In this document: piece after piece, positions 22,817-34,468 of the stretch | Position numbering within the stretch: the first letter of the stretch is position 1 | How the letters are laid out: the number at the start of each line of letters is the position of its first letter | NCBI GenBank assembly: GCA_001466705.2 | Contig: LATX02000200.1 | Location: 1,240,001 to 1,304,000 of the forward strand | Reading direction: 5' to 3' | Length of the DNA stretch: 64,000 bases | DNA from: Moniliophthora roreri | Taxonomy: Eukaryota > Basidiomycota > Agaricomycetes > Agaricales > Marasmiaceae | The notes under the pieces: generated by a model | What the model was told of the DNA's origin: nothing | What the model saw: the letters and a program-made list of their open reading frames with translations, nothing else | Databases searched by the model: none | Program-made: the position numbers and the translations under genes

Positions 22817-25800
22817 ATGTCTCCACTGCCGATAACTATTTCACACTTTGTACTAGCTAAAATGGACCGAAATTCTATGCACATTCCTCTTCAGTACAAA
22901 GTGGGAACAAAAACCATCGAAACGAAGGCCTTATTAGATTCAGGAGCAGGAGGGCAGTTCATAAGCACAATGTTCGCAAGAACTTTAGGGAAGAAATGGA
23001 TCCAGCTACCAGAAAGGATCCGAGTCTTCAATGTGGACGGAACAACAAATAAAACAGCATGGATAACTCATGTCGTAGAGTTGGAATTCCAAATCGCTGG
23101 AAAGACATTTAGGGAAAATTTTATGATCTTGGGTATTGGAGACGAAGACATGATTCTAGGGCTTCCTTGGTTGCGTTACCATAACCCCGTAATCGGTTGG
23201 GGGGCGGGGGAAATCCAGTTTCCGCCACAGAGAAAGATCCAGATCAAAAGATTCACGGGAGTTCTAGATAGTGTCAAACCAGAGGTCCTCATAGGAGCCA
23301 AGATTACAGCATCACAAGAAATGGCCCATCAGCAGCAGACAACAAAGAAGGACATTGAAGAACTCATCCCTAGTTATCTAACGGGGTATCGAGATCGTTT
23401 TGAAAAAGGGAAGGCGGAACGATTCCCTCCAGTTTGGTCATATGATCATGCAATAGATCTAAAACCGGATTTTGTGCCATGAAACTGCAAGCTGTACCCG
23501 TTAAGCCCTGCGGAACAAGAAGAACAGGATAAATTTCTTGAAGAGAATCTACGAAAAGGGTACATTCGCAAATCGAAGTCTCCAATGGCATCCCCCTTCT
23601 TCTTTGTAGCAAAGAAAGAGAAGGGAGTGTTGCGACCCACACAAGATTATAGGGAACTCAATAAAGGAACAGTAAAGAACGCCTACCCCCTACCCTTGAT
23701 TTCAGAACTTCTCGACAAATTAAAAGGAGCAACTATATTCACCAAGCTCGATCTTCGAAATGGGTACAATAACGTTAGGATAAAGGACGGAGATCAATGG
23801 AAAGCCGCCTTCAAAACAAATAGAGGATTATTTGAACCCACGGTCATGTTCTTCGGACTAAACAACTCTCCTGCTACCTTCCAGGCTTTCATGAACGACA
23901 TCCTTTCTGACTTCATCAATGAAGGATGGTGTGTCGTGTACATGGACGACATCCTTCTTTTCTCCAAAGACCCAACCGAACACAAGGAACGGACGGAACG
24001 GTTGATGCGTTGTCTGAAGAAACATGATCTATTCCTCAAACCCGAGAAATGCGAATTTGACGTAACGGAAGTGGTGTTCTTGGGGATGGTCATCAGGCCT
24101 GGTTACATCGCTATGGATCCGGTAAAATTGGCAGGAATAGCGGAATGGGAACCCCCACAGACAGTGAAAGGAGTACGCGTGTTCTTAGGATTCGGAAACT
24201 TCTATAGGAAGTTTATTGGGAAATATGCGCATTTAACAAGGCCGCTGAACGACCTGCTACAGAAAAATCGAAAGTTCGATTGGACTGCACAGTGCCAGAT
24301 AGCCTTCGACCTTCTGAAAGCAAAGTTCCTTTCAGAACCCATACTCGTCATGCCGGACGTTGATAAGCCATTTATCATAGAGGCGGATGCTTCTAAATGG
24401 GCTACGGGTGCTGTCCTCAGACAGAAAGGAGCGGACGGCGAATGGCATCCATGTGGATATCTTTCGAAATTATTGTCTCCCACAGAAAGGAACTACGAAA
24501 TCTATGATCGGGAACTCCTTGCCATTTATCGAGCGTTGATGGAATGGCGCCATTATCTGATGGGAGGAAAGTTCAAGATCGTGGTCCTATCAGATCACAA
24601 AAACCTGACGTATTTCCGAACAGCGCAAAAATTAAACAGACGGCAGGCGAGGTGGAGCCTCTTTCTATCAGAATTCGATTTAGGACTAGTTCATGTCCCT
24701 GGAAAATCAATGACTCAGGCTGACACCCTGTCACGACAGAGTAATGAGCAAGACGACGTCGACACTGACAATGAAGACATTATTGTACTACCAGAACAAT
24801 TATTCATTAGAGGAATTGACTTAGGAATGAGAAACGACATAGAGAAACGATTGGGCCTGGACGACTTTCATAAGTCGGCCTTGGAACAACTTCTACACCG
24901 AGGCATGCCGCCAATCAAATCCGCATTATCAGACTGGAAGATCGAAAGAGATCTACTTTTCTTCCAGAATCGAGTTTACGTCCCAAACGACATGGACCTT
25001 CGTCGACGGATCGTTCAATCTGTCCACAAGACCCCAGGAGTAGGGCACCCCAGACAGTGGAACACTATTGAACAAGTACAATGAGACTTCTGGTGGCCAG
25101 GAATGGTGAAATTCATCTGATCCTTCATTGACGGTTGCGTGATCTGTCAACAAGCGAAGATCAATACGCACCCCACGAGAACACCGATTCAACCGCTTCA
25201 AGCGACACCGAATTCGTTTCCTGTCCAAATTTGTACCATGGGCCTCATTACCGATTTGCCAGAATGCGATGGAGTGGATTCTATTTTAGTCGTGGTGGAC
25301 CACTCGTCTACGAAGGGGGTAATTTTTATCCCATGCACCAAAACGACGGACGCCACCAAGATAGCGGAACTGTTAATTCAACATCTCTACAAAAGGTTCG
25401 GATTACCGGACCGTATCATATCGGATCGAGACCCCAGATTTGCTGCAGAAGTGTTTCAAGAAATGGGAAAGCAGCTGTCCATCAAACATTCAATGAGCAC
25501 AGCGTTTCACCCACAAACAGATGGAGAAACAGAACGAGTAAATCAGGAAGTCGAGGTATACCTTAGAGCATTTTGCTCGAAGGAACAGACTCAATGGAAG
25601 GAGTATCTTCCCCTAGCGGAGTTCGCACATAACAACCGAACCCATTCAGTTCTCAAGAAATCCCCATTCTTCATGATGATGGGATATCACCCACGTCCCC
25701 TTCCAACAGTATTCAAGAAAACAATGATTCCCTCGGTAGAAGAACGACTTCAAGAACTAAAGAGAATCAGGGAAGAAACCACGAGTTTATTAGAACTAGC

Positions 25801-26299
25801 GCGACAGCAGATGATACGAAGGGAAAAACAGAAACTAGACACATTCGAAGAAGGACAAAAGGTTTGGCTAGAAGCAAAGAATCTAGCTATAGGATACCCG
25901 TCAAAGAAGCTAGCACCAAAAAGGGAAGGGCCGTTCAAGATTCTTAAGGCATTAGGGCCTGTGACGTATAAGCTAGATCTGCCGCATCAATGGAAAATTC
26001 ACCCCATGTTCCACGCAGCTCTATTATCGCCGTTCAAACAGACCGAAGCCCACGGACCGAGTTTCATGGAACCACCCCCGGATCTTATAGAAGGGTTTGA
26101 AGAATATGAGGTAGAAGCCGTAGTGGGGCACAGACCAAAGAAACGACCATGAGAATTCCTCGTGTCGTACACCAGTTACGATTCGTCCCACAACCGGTGG
26201 ATTCGAATGGAAGGAATGGTGAACTGCCTAGACCTTCTTAAAAGGTATATAAAGAAGCATCGAGTGAAGCCTAAGGATCCCATCCCCACTTCAGAGTAA
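22817..26299 (+). pseudogene. Element A pol (protease, reverse transcriptase, RNase H, integrase, chromodomain)
   Basis: Protease: LLDSGAGGQFIS. Reverse transcriptase: [13 protein letters not shown] and [13 protein letters not shown]. RNase [19 protein letters not shown]. Integrase has the N-terminal zinc site ([18 protein letters not shown]) and the catalytic core with SDRDPRFAAEVFQ and FHPQTDGETERVNQE. A chromodomain-like end follows (EYEVEAVVGHRPKKRP, then DSSHNRWIRMEGM). Stops at 23480, 25082, 25118 and 26150 interrupt it; most match CGA in the sibling copies. The frame ends with TAA at 26297-26299. Confidence 0.9.
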
Positions 26300-26301
26300 T
26301 C

Positions 26302-27480
26302 ATGTCCAATGCATCCTCCTCCGCCTCTTCCTCTTCTGCTGCTGGCAGCCAGCCAGCCTGAATCCCGAGCCCTGTTCCTACTGTGTCGGGAGAAGGCAGA
26401 TATGGGGAAAACATCACCTACGCAAACGGCCTCAAGCCAAACCCCTACCAACTCCTTCATCTCTTCAATACCGAGCAGTACAACGATCAGATCCGGAACG
26501 CCGCTGATCAACACAACCGACTGGAACCCTGCGTCAAAAGCCTGTTTTTCCTCAGGTCCCAACGCAAGCTTTTTGAAAGAATCGTTGAAAGCTGCAGCCT
26601 CAAAATTGCAAACCAAGTAATGTATGCTTGCAATTATCAGTTGGGACTCGAAGGTCCCATTACGGTACCGTCTACATTTCCATATCACCCTCATTTGTCC
26701 ATGCCCCCTCCCGTAGATCCCCGAGCGATGTCAGAGTACCCTGATCCCCTCACCTTCAGCCTCCTCAATAGACTCAGACGACGAACCGACAGGAATGGAT
26801 ACCCTCGTCCCGACATCAACAACACCAGGAGCCTTATCTCACGGCTCACTTCCGAACCTAGAGACAACGGACTCAAGTCCTCTGCCCCTGCCTGTACCTC
26901 CCCCGAGTTCCCTGACACCCTCGTTTATCCTGACCCCACTCCTGATCCCGACGTCAAACCTAAGGTCGAGCCAACCGACCTCCGTGTTTCACCCCAACCT
27001 GAACCTCCGACTGCCATTGACCCCAGAACTCTTCAGATGCCTGAAGCCTCAGTTCCACTGGAAGGTGGAGCATATCCCCACGGTTGGAGGGGAGGCCGCT
27101 CTCGAGGAGTCAGAGGACGTGGTCGAGGACAGAGAACGGGAGAACCAAATCCCTGAAAACGTCGGAGGCCCACTGATGCCCAGCTTGAGAAGTCCGACTC
27201 TGGCCCCGACCCTGATGATGCAGCTCATAGACTGCGTCTCTGCCCTGTGTGCGGATTGGAGTGCCATTTCGCCAGACATTGCCCACAGTACATGTGTCGT
27301 AGATGCTTCAAAACTCAGCCTGGACATACGTCTGGTCACTGCTCTGACCAACAAAGGTCTGGCCGCATTGCACGCCGAAGGTCTGATTCGGGCTCAGACT
27401 CTATGCCGGATGGTTGCTGTTATGACGATGAGCGAAACTACAACGACAAGCCCTACGACAATCTCGGCAGAGAATGTTGA
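26302..27480 (+). pseudogene. Element A third ORF (double zinc-knuckle protein)
   Basis: ATG lies 2 nt after the pol stop. The frame is 1,179 nt, exactly the length of the copy in element B, with stops at 26359 and 27154 (both CGA to TGA relative to B). An N-terminal block carries YQLLHLFNTEQYNDQIRNA and VKSLFFLRSQRKLFERIVES. A Pro-rich middle and an Arg/Gly-rich RGGRSRGVRGRGRG stretch follow. The C-terminal cysteine cluster reads CPVCGLECHFARHCPQYMC then CFKTQPGHTSGHC. It occupies the position of env in retroviruses but has no signal peptide or membrane segment. Confidence 0.75.
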
Positions 27481-27639
27481 AAGGTTGATGACCGAGTACG
27501 ACCGAGATGCGCAGTTGTTGTTTGTGGGACAGGACCCGAAGAAGGCCAGACATGTCATATGATTATGACACGGAATTGTACGGAGACAGAGAATCTTAGG
27601 TGTAGGCCATGCGGAGCTTGCCCCTTGTTGGGGGGGTAA

Positions 27640-28095
27640 TGCTACAGACTTTCTCTTTTCTTCTCTCAGTAGTACTTTCTATGCTTCTCTTTCTATCGGA
27701 CTTATCCACCTTCCTAGCTCCCATTTCCTTTCTCACCCTTATGCTTCCCCTTCCATCAGACTTATCCACCTTCCTGGTCCCCATTTACCTATCCCTTTGT
27801 ACTATTACTCATATCCCGATAGCCTCGGGAAACTTTAGACAATCTCCGAACTCTTCGCTATACTTACGTAGTTAGTATTAGCAGAGCTGTAATGTATTTA
27901 AGCACTCAAGTGGAGATTCTAAATCTCCAGCTTGACCTGGTTTATCAATACTTGTGTCAACGCCGATATCGAAGGACCTCTGAACTTTAGCAACCACTGA
28001 ACAAACTTGAACTTGAACTTGTAACAACTACTTAAACGAAGGCTATACTTTGCTAAAGGTGGTTGAGTCGACGTTGCTATGCAAGTAACATAACA
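27640..28095 (+). repeat. Element A 3' LTR
   Basis: This is the 456-bp partner of 20902-21357, ending TAACATAACA (one CpG-type change from TAACGTAACA). The same TATTTAA box and CAGCTTGACCT site are present. Confidence 0.9.
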
Positions 28096-30846
28096 ACGCG
28101 TCCTCACGAATCTTGGACAATTTATCAAGCCCCAAGGTTCCGTTCATGACACCAAGAAACCTCGACTCTTGAATCCACCGCCGTCAGGAAATCAGATTCT
28201 GCAGCAATAGGCTGCTTGGGCTGCTTGGGAGCAAGATGTAGCCCCAGATAACTCTTTGGTTACTCGTCGGGAGCTAGCGCCAGGGGAATGGGTTTGTATT
28301 CGTGAACGTGGTATCTATCGTAGTGATGTTGGTGTTGTCCACAGTGCTACAAGCTCACCATCCGGAGCACTAGGTTATGTTGTTCTTCTCATCCCCTGCC
28401 TTCCTTGCAAGAATGACAAGGCTTTGATTCAGGAGATTACTAAAGCCACCCCAACTCTCAGCATGAAACGAAAGTGCATGCGAGTACAACCAGAACCCCG
28501 TCTTTTTGACCCCTTCAAACACCCGCAGGGCGAGGTCACAAAGATTGAGACTAACATGTTCAAGTATAAACACAGCGTTTATTCATACGGCCTTCATGTA
28601 AAATTCTTCCTGGAAACCTCGTTGGATCCTCACTTGCCTTCCCTGTCTTCAAATCTCAGGCTGATGTTCATTGAATCGCAGCATCCTTTCGTTGTCTTGG
28701 CAGACCTCCCATGCATAGATCACTGGAGTTTTGAGGAGTGAGAAGTGGTGGTGTGTGATGTGCCTGGTCTTGCTGGTGCTATTATCAGTGCTGATTGTGA
28801 GCAACAGTCATGCGTGGTTGAGTTTGGTGGAAATAGCGAGGACAACGAGTTAGTGCCTTACTCAGGGCTTCTCACTGTTCCAATGAGGAAGCTTGAGAAG
28901 GTGGTGAGGGTTGGAGATTATGTGAATGTAGTGGCTGGTATGAAGAAGGGTGAAGAGGAGCTGGTAACAGAGAAGAATGGTACTGACCTTCACATTTTCT
29001 GCATTGAACCCTCTCTATGCAAACTTGGTGAGCCCAGCAGTGCTGGAAACCAGAAAGGCAAATTATTTTGTGCTCAGAAACAGTCAGTGAGTGATTCCAT
29101 ATGGTAGATGTCAATAGTGTACTCAGTGCTTTTTAGGATCTTGTCGTTCATACAAACTCAGTGAAACTCGGCTCACCACCCTTCACATTGGACCATGGAC
29201 CTTGGTTCAATGTCAGAGTGGTGGTGAACACTGTGAAAGGTGTTTCAACCTTTGAGAAGAAGCAGGAAAGGGTCAAGCTACGCATCAGAGACACATACTT
29301 GCACCAGTATCATGGACTTCACAGACAAGTCAAACATGTTCGTCGCACCGGCCCTAACAAGTTGGGTGTATTCGTTTACATAGCTGTGTTGGATGTGACG
29401 ACAGAGCTCGAGCCTCAGGACCTTTTGGACGAAAAGTGAGTGAATTAATTCCTAATCCTATTTCAAAGCTCAGCACTGATATGATCAATTAGAACGAGAA
29501 AAACATTGCTTCTTGCCTGACCACTGCCTGATCAATATCGCCGATTCCGTGTTGATCCCGAGCTTGACAAGATGTACACTGGCCAGCCACCTTGGTTTGG
29601 TGTCTGTATAAGAATCACTGCTGGTAATCGCAAGGGTCATACAGGAGTTGTCCACAATTCACAGCACATCGAAGAGTCCAGGTCTCATCAAATCAAAGTG
29701 CTCGTAGAGCTGGATTTGTTTGCTGCCCAGAGTAACATGCTTGAATGGGTCTTCATCAAGGACATACTGGTAGTGAAGACAGGGCAGCCTATCTATGTTT
29801 TCTGGCCCGTTCCGATGAGCTCTATCTTTTACCCTTCCCCACAGGATCTTGTCCCATTGAGGCGCTGACTGCAGCAAGCTGTGGTTCCCAAGACCGGCGT
29901 GGCTGCAGCAAAAACACAGCAGCAGCAGCCGGTAGACCCTTGGAATCCCTGGGATCCTCGTCAAAGAGAGCCTCCGTCAGCTGGAGTTTCTTTGTTTGAT
30001 GGATCAATGTTGCCTTCTGAAAGCCTGCATCGAATTTTAGATTCAGCACCTCACGTATTGTGTAATGAACATCCTGAAGCCCTGCCAACTCCTCAAGCCA
30101 CGGATTACGAGTACACTCTCCAACTTGACGATACCAACCTCTGGGATAGGGCTTTACTCTCAACAACTGCACGGGTTTTCACAGGCGACGAATACACTTC
30201 TCCACCTCCCACTCCGCTTCGTCTATCACCGTCACTGCCGTCGCCTCCTCCTCTTCCTGTACCCACTGCCTCCTCTTTGCCTACAGTCTACCATTGGTGC
30301 CTTCATCCTAGCCTCATTAATAAGTTGGTTCAGGTCAAGTTTGCAGACTTGCCTAAACCGACTTTCCTTCAGACAACAAAACGACCAACAGGCGTGATTG
30401 TCCCTATGCAAAAAATGGGCTGCCTGTGGCAAGATGTTTTGCATTCCGAGGTGCAGAAATGCCCTGTGAGGTCATTCACCAATCAATTGCTCATGGTGAT
30501 CGTTGACAGCAAGGAAGAGCACATTGGCAAGTTGGTGCAAGGTATCTACTATTTTTTCAATGGCACATGAGCCAAGGAGAGGAAGTGGTGGATAGTCATT
30601 ACTGTCAACCCGAAGATGACATGGATGCCAGCTGAGGTGCCTGAGCTGCTCGACATTGACCCTGACAATCTGGCACTCACGGATGAGACGTCAGAAGCCA
30701 AGGCCAATGCAAAGTTGACATTTGACACAATTTGGTCTGCAGCAAGGACACAACCTCCTGAGGTCAGACGAGCTTACAATGAGGACAGTAGTGTTCTGTA
30801 CTTTTGCTGGCAGCAGCTACAGATGTTATTAGGGAATTGGTCATGA
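28096..30846 (+). pseudogene. Spt5/KOW-domain-like gene, broken (downstream part)
   Basis: Successive exon-like frames carry several KOW-type beta-barrel motifs. The first is TRRELAPGEWVCIRERGIYR with DVGVVHSATS and YVVLLIPCLP. The second is GLAGAIISADCEQQSCVVEF followed by RVGDYVNVVAGMKKGEEEL. The third is PPWFGVCIRITAGNRKGHTG. A Pro-rich region resembling the C-terminal repeat follows (VDPWNPWDPRQ). A last module has KLVQVKFADL and WWIVITVNPK, and the frame ends at 30846. Spt5 proteins bind RNA polymerase II through NGN/KOW modules (family knowledge). Stops at 28232, 28739 and 30568, and the insertion of element A at its left edge, mark it as a relic. Whether it was a true elongation factor or a repeat-associated paralogue is open. 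Confidence 0.55.
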
Positions 30847-31072
30847 AATGGTCCTTCTTGGGAAAGATCCTGTGTGCAGATGTCCAATGGTTGGTGTTTC
30901 AGTCTGTACTGTACTTTTTTTGGACATTGTCAAATGTTTTCTGCTCAATTACAATTCATCGCTAGCATGGCATTGAAATTTTGGCTATAATTTGGATTGA
31001 AAACGAGGCGGAGTAGTTGGACAGAGGTGACAAATTCCACCTTCTCAAACTAACTAGAACACCACTACCACC

Positions 31073-31639
31073 ATGATGGACCAAACTCGTCTTTACAGGA
31101 TTGCTCAAAGCTTCAAAATTACGGACACGCTAAAGAGGTGGGCATACACTAAAGGGTACATTCCGAACACCCATGGTCAACACTCTGCTTGTGTGGGGTT
31201 TTGCCTGGAGTACATATTTCTCTTCGTTTCCCGCATTATATTACAACTGATGGCTTTGATTGTACAGCACTCTCGTCAAGGGTTGTACCAACCTTAAGGA
31301 TGGGTTTACATACCTGGCTCATTTGCATGAATCTGCCATGACTGCTTTCGCAGTCATTGATGGGGAAGACTTGCTGCGTTGCAAGTGGTATGAGCACAGA
31401 GATCCTAGAATTCTTGCTGCTCTGTGGGACCTGGTGGAGATTCTGGGCTTTCAGAGACTCAAGGTAAGTAATATTCTAAAATCCTAGTTCACAATTAGCC
31501 TAACAGGTGTTATAGGCTTCTGGTGATGCTGATGTGCTATTAGCGCAATGGAGTGCTAAAGGGCAGATTGATGCAGTCATTTCATCTAGTGTTGTATTGC
31601 TAGCACTGGGTGCTTGAGTCGTACTCTCTGAGCAGCGGT
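31073..31639 (+). pseudogene. XPG/FEN-like nuclease (PIN-like fold), 5' part, interrupted by element C
   Basis: The frame begins MMDQTRLYRIAQSFKITDTL. After an intron it reads HESAMTAFAVIDGEDLLRCK, then RILAALWDLVEILGFQRLK. After another intron comes the XPG-I-like block ASGDADVLLAQWSAKGQIDA. This matches the usual A-P-G-E-A-E-A-E..I-D-A-V pattern of Rad2/XPG nucleases, but the expected D-S-D metal site reads VISSSVVLLA and a stop follows. It therefore looks catalytically dead. Element C inserted at 31639/31640, and the gene resumes at 45817. Confidence 0.5.
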
Positions 31640-32037
31640 TGTTATGGCTACGCTGGTACCATGGGACTATACAATGGCTTCTTATCGTCTGTCTTAGGCG
31701 GAGTCTTTTCTTTTCTCACCTTGTCCTTCTGTGAACAGTTATTTAGATATTCCTGTCACTTCTCCCTGTGAACAATTACTCAGATTCTTTTATGTTCTCT
31801 CAGTTTCTTTTAGTTTCCCTATTTGATTGTCGTTTTCTTGTATTTAAGTACTCAAGCTAAGACTCTAAGTCTTCAGCTTGACCTAGTTAATTTATACTCG
31901 TGTCAACACCTCATCTGAAGGAACTCTGAACTTTAGCATCTGTTAAACGAACTCTAACTTGAACTTGTGAACTATTAACAAAGGGTCTTACCTTTCCAAA
32001 GTAGTCAAGTTAGCGTTGCTGTGCAAGTAACGTAACA
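31640..32037 (+). repeat. Element C 5' LTR
   Basis: The LTR is 398 bp, from TGTTATGGCTACG to TAACGTAACA. It has TATTTAAG near 31850 and CAGCTTGACCT at 31874-31884. U3 differs from the A and B LTRs, but the region from the TATA box onward is clearly related. Confidence 0.9.
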
Positions 32038-32039
32038 CA

Positions 32040-32050
32040 AGGTCAAGCTG
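32040..32050 (+). promoter_or_regulatory. Element C primer-binding site (self-priming type)
   Basis: AGGTCAAGCTG, 2 nt after the LTR, is the exact complement of 31874-31884 in the LTR. Confidence 0.72.
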
Positions 32051-32200
32051 ATCGATTGCCAACCTATCAAGGTTTAGACACTCACCAGGAAAACAAAGAC
32101 GCCACCATGGACAGAATCCCAGCTCGAGAAGGACATCAAGGAAGCAGAGGCACGCCGGCATGGGTTACTAACCCAATCCATATCGAATCCAGGTGGACGA

Positions 32201-33481
32201 GTGATCCCACCGTTAACCCAGGCATCCCGCAGGGAGTTACTGACCCCCTTGCCATTGCCATTGCCAACGAATCTGCCTCTAACAGAGACGTCAGAAGAGC
32301 ACCCCGAAACAAAGAAAACCTCGATCCCATTATCCATTTCAACTGGATCAGAGGAGATTAGATCTGAAGAAGAAACACCTCCTTTTACACCAAAGAAGCT
32401 TGAACTCAATACATTAAATACCTCTTCGACCTCAGCAGAGGAATTGGACCCCTTTCAATGTCTTCTACAAGTGTTAAAGAAAAGCCCCAGGTCAACCAAA
32501 CAATCTCAGATTGAAGAGATGTTGGAAGACAAGAAACCTTTGGGAAGCAGACCCAAAGTTGAACCCCCAGCAGAAGAAGCAGTGATTAGTGCCACTGTGC
32601 CGGTACAGATGGTGACAGCCGAAAAGGAGATTAAAGCCGCATTACCAAGAGCTTTTGAAGGATACTGGAAGGACACGAAGAAGTTCCTCAGGGAAGTCCT
32701 GTTGTATATTGCTCTCAATCCAAAAGTGTTCACCACCGATCAATCAAAGAAACTCTTTCTTCTCTCCTACATGACAGATGGTCCAGGAGAGTTCTGGAAA
32801 AATGACAAGACAGATCTTTTACTTGTGTTCGACCCAGAAGTGGAGAAGGTCTCGTGGGTAGATTTTATAGAGGATTTCAAAACTTCCTTTGAACCTCTTG
32901 ACACTGCCCTAGAAGCCCAGCTAAAGCTTTGAGATTTGAAGATGAAGGAAAGGGCTGACGAATATACATATCAGTTTGCCTACTTAGCAAAGCAGACTGG
33001 GTACAACGATGCTGCACAGATTGTAGCGTTCAAACGGAGACTACCAAAGAGTCTGGCTTTGAAGATTATGACCCGGCCCGAAGGGGCTCCAACCAACATT
33101 AAGGATTGGATGAACACAGCAATCCTTTTCGATGAAAGTTACAAACAAGCCATGGAGTATGGAAAAACATGGGACAATGACAACGGGAGAAAGCCGAAGC
33201 AAAGTTTCCGAAAGAAGGAAGAAGTAGCTATCAAACAGCAGCAGATTTCAGAAGTAGATCGGAAGGAATATATGGCAAAAGGCTTATGTTTCCGATGTGG
33301 CCGAGGTGGCCATTGGATCAGAGACTGCCTGGATAGCCCAAAGAAGGATGAAAAGAAGAGGGAAGAACTGAAAAGGTTGACTAGGGAAGAACGATACGCA
33401 AAGATTAAAGCTCTGGTAAATGATCAACCAGAAGAAGAGAAGAATTCCTTGATCAACCTCATGGAACTGGAAGGTTTTTGA
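32201..33481 (+). pseudogene. Element C gag
   Basis: The open frame 32201-32932 stops at TGA 32930-32932 and continues in the same frame from 32936 to TGA 33479-33481. Capsid-like sequence (LLSYMTDGPGEFWKNDKTD, ADEYTYQFAYLAKQTGYND) and one CCHC knuckle (CFRCGRGGHWIRDC) are present. No in-frame ATG is seen at the position equivalent to the element A start; the sequence there is out of frame. Pol follows in the -1 frame. Confidence 0.82.
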
Positions 33482-33967
33482 AACAGTGGAAGAGGACGAT
33501 GTCTCCACCACCTGTAACAATTTCACACTTTGTACTAGCCAAGATGGACCAAAATTCTATGCATATTCCTCTTCAGTACAAAGTGGGAACCAAAATCATC
33601 GAAACACAAGCCCTATTAGACTCAGGAGCTGGAGGGAGATTCATTAGTATGGCTTTGGCAAAAGAGTTAGGAAAGAAATGGATTCAGCTCCCTGAGAAAA
33701 TCAAAGTGTTCAATGTCAACAGAACACCAAACAAAACCGCCTGGATATCCCATGTGGTGGAACTTGAGTTTAAAATAGCAGGGAAGGAGTTCAGGGAAAA
33801 TTTCATGATCTCAGGAATAGGAGACAAGAACGTAATTCTGGGACTCCCCTGGCTTCAGTACCACAACCCTCAAATTGATTGGGAGACAGGAGAAGTGAAG
33901 TTCATACCGAAAAGAAGGATACAGATCAGAAGGTTCAAAGGTGTTCTTGATAACAATCCTGCGGAGA

Positions 33968-34468
33968 TGTTATGTTTTCTTTTCTTCTTCTTCTTATTCC
34001 TTATGCTTCCACTGTCATCGGACTTGTACACCTTCCCAGTCCCCTTCTTCTTCTTCCATATGCTTCCACTGTCATTGGACTTGTACACCTTCCCAGTCCC
34101 CTTCTTCTTCTTCCATATGCTTCCACTGTCATCAGACTTGTACACCTTCCCAGTCCCCTTTTGCTTATCTCTTTGTATTACTCATATCCCGACAGACTCG
34201 GGAATCCTTATTTAATCACCGGACTTATCACTCTTATGTATGTAGCAAGTACTAGAGTGGTTGTAACGTATTTAAGTGCTCAAGCTGGGACTTAGAATCT
34301 CTAGCTTGACCTGGTTAATACTAGCTTGTGTCAATGCAACAATCGAAGGAACTCTGAACTTCAGCAGCCGCTGAACAAACTCAAACTTGAACCTGAACAA
34401 CTGCTTGAACGGAGGTGATACTTCGCTAAAAGTGGTTGAGTTGACGTTGCTGCGCAAGTAACGTAACA
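33968..34468 (+). repeat. Solo LTR inserted in element C, with three 57-bp tandem repeats
   Basis: This 501-bp LTR runs from TGTTATGTTTTC to GTAACGTAACA and is flanked by a perfect GGAGA duplication (33963-33967 and 34469-34473). The U3 contains a 57-bp unit three times (starting at 34003, 34060 and 34117), each with ATGCTTCCACTGTCAT. A TATTTAAG box and TAGCTTGACCT correspond to the start site of the other LTRs. A single LTR with an intact duplication is the product of LTR-LTR recombination. Confidence 0.9.

Larger units (their letters stand above)
20902..28095 (+). mobile_element. Element A: full-length Ty3/gypsy chromovirus (Tf1/sushi-like)
   Basis: Two 456-bp LTRs (20902-21357 and 27640-28095) flank gag, pol and a third ORF in the order LTR-gag-PR-RT-RNaseH-INT-chromodomain-ORF3-LTR. 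The flanking bases ACGCA (20897-20901) and ACGCG (28096-28100) match at 4 of 5 and look like a target-site duplication with one CpG-type change. Several in-frame stops (21780, 23480, 25082, 25118, 26150, 26359, 27154) make the copy defective. It lies in or beside a broken Spt5/KOW-like gene. Confidence 0.93.

Noticed and set aside
33478..34215. A 245-codon open frame that looks like one long protein
   Set aside because: It is the element C protease running by chance into the solo LTR. The second half is translated LTR repeat, not a gene.
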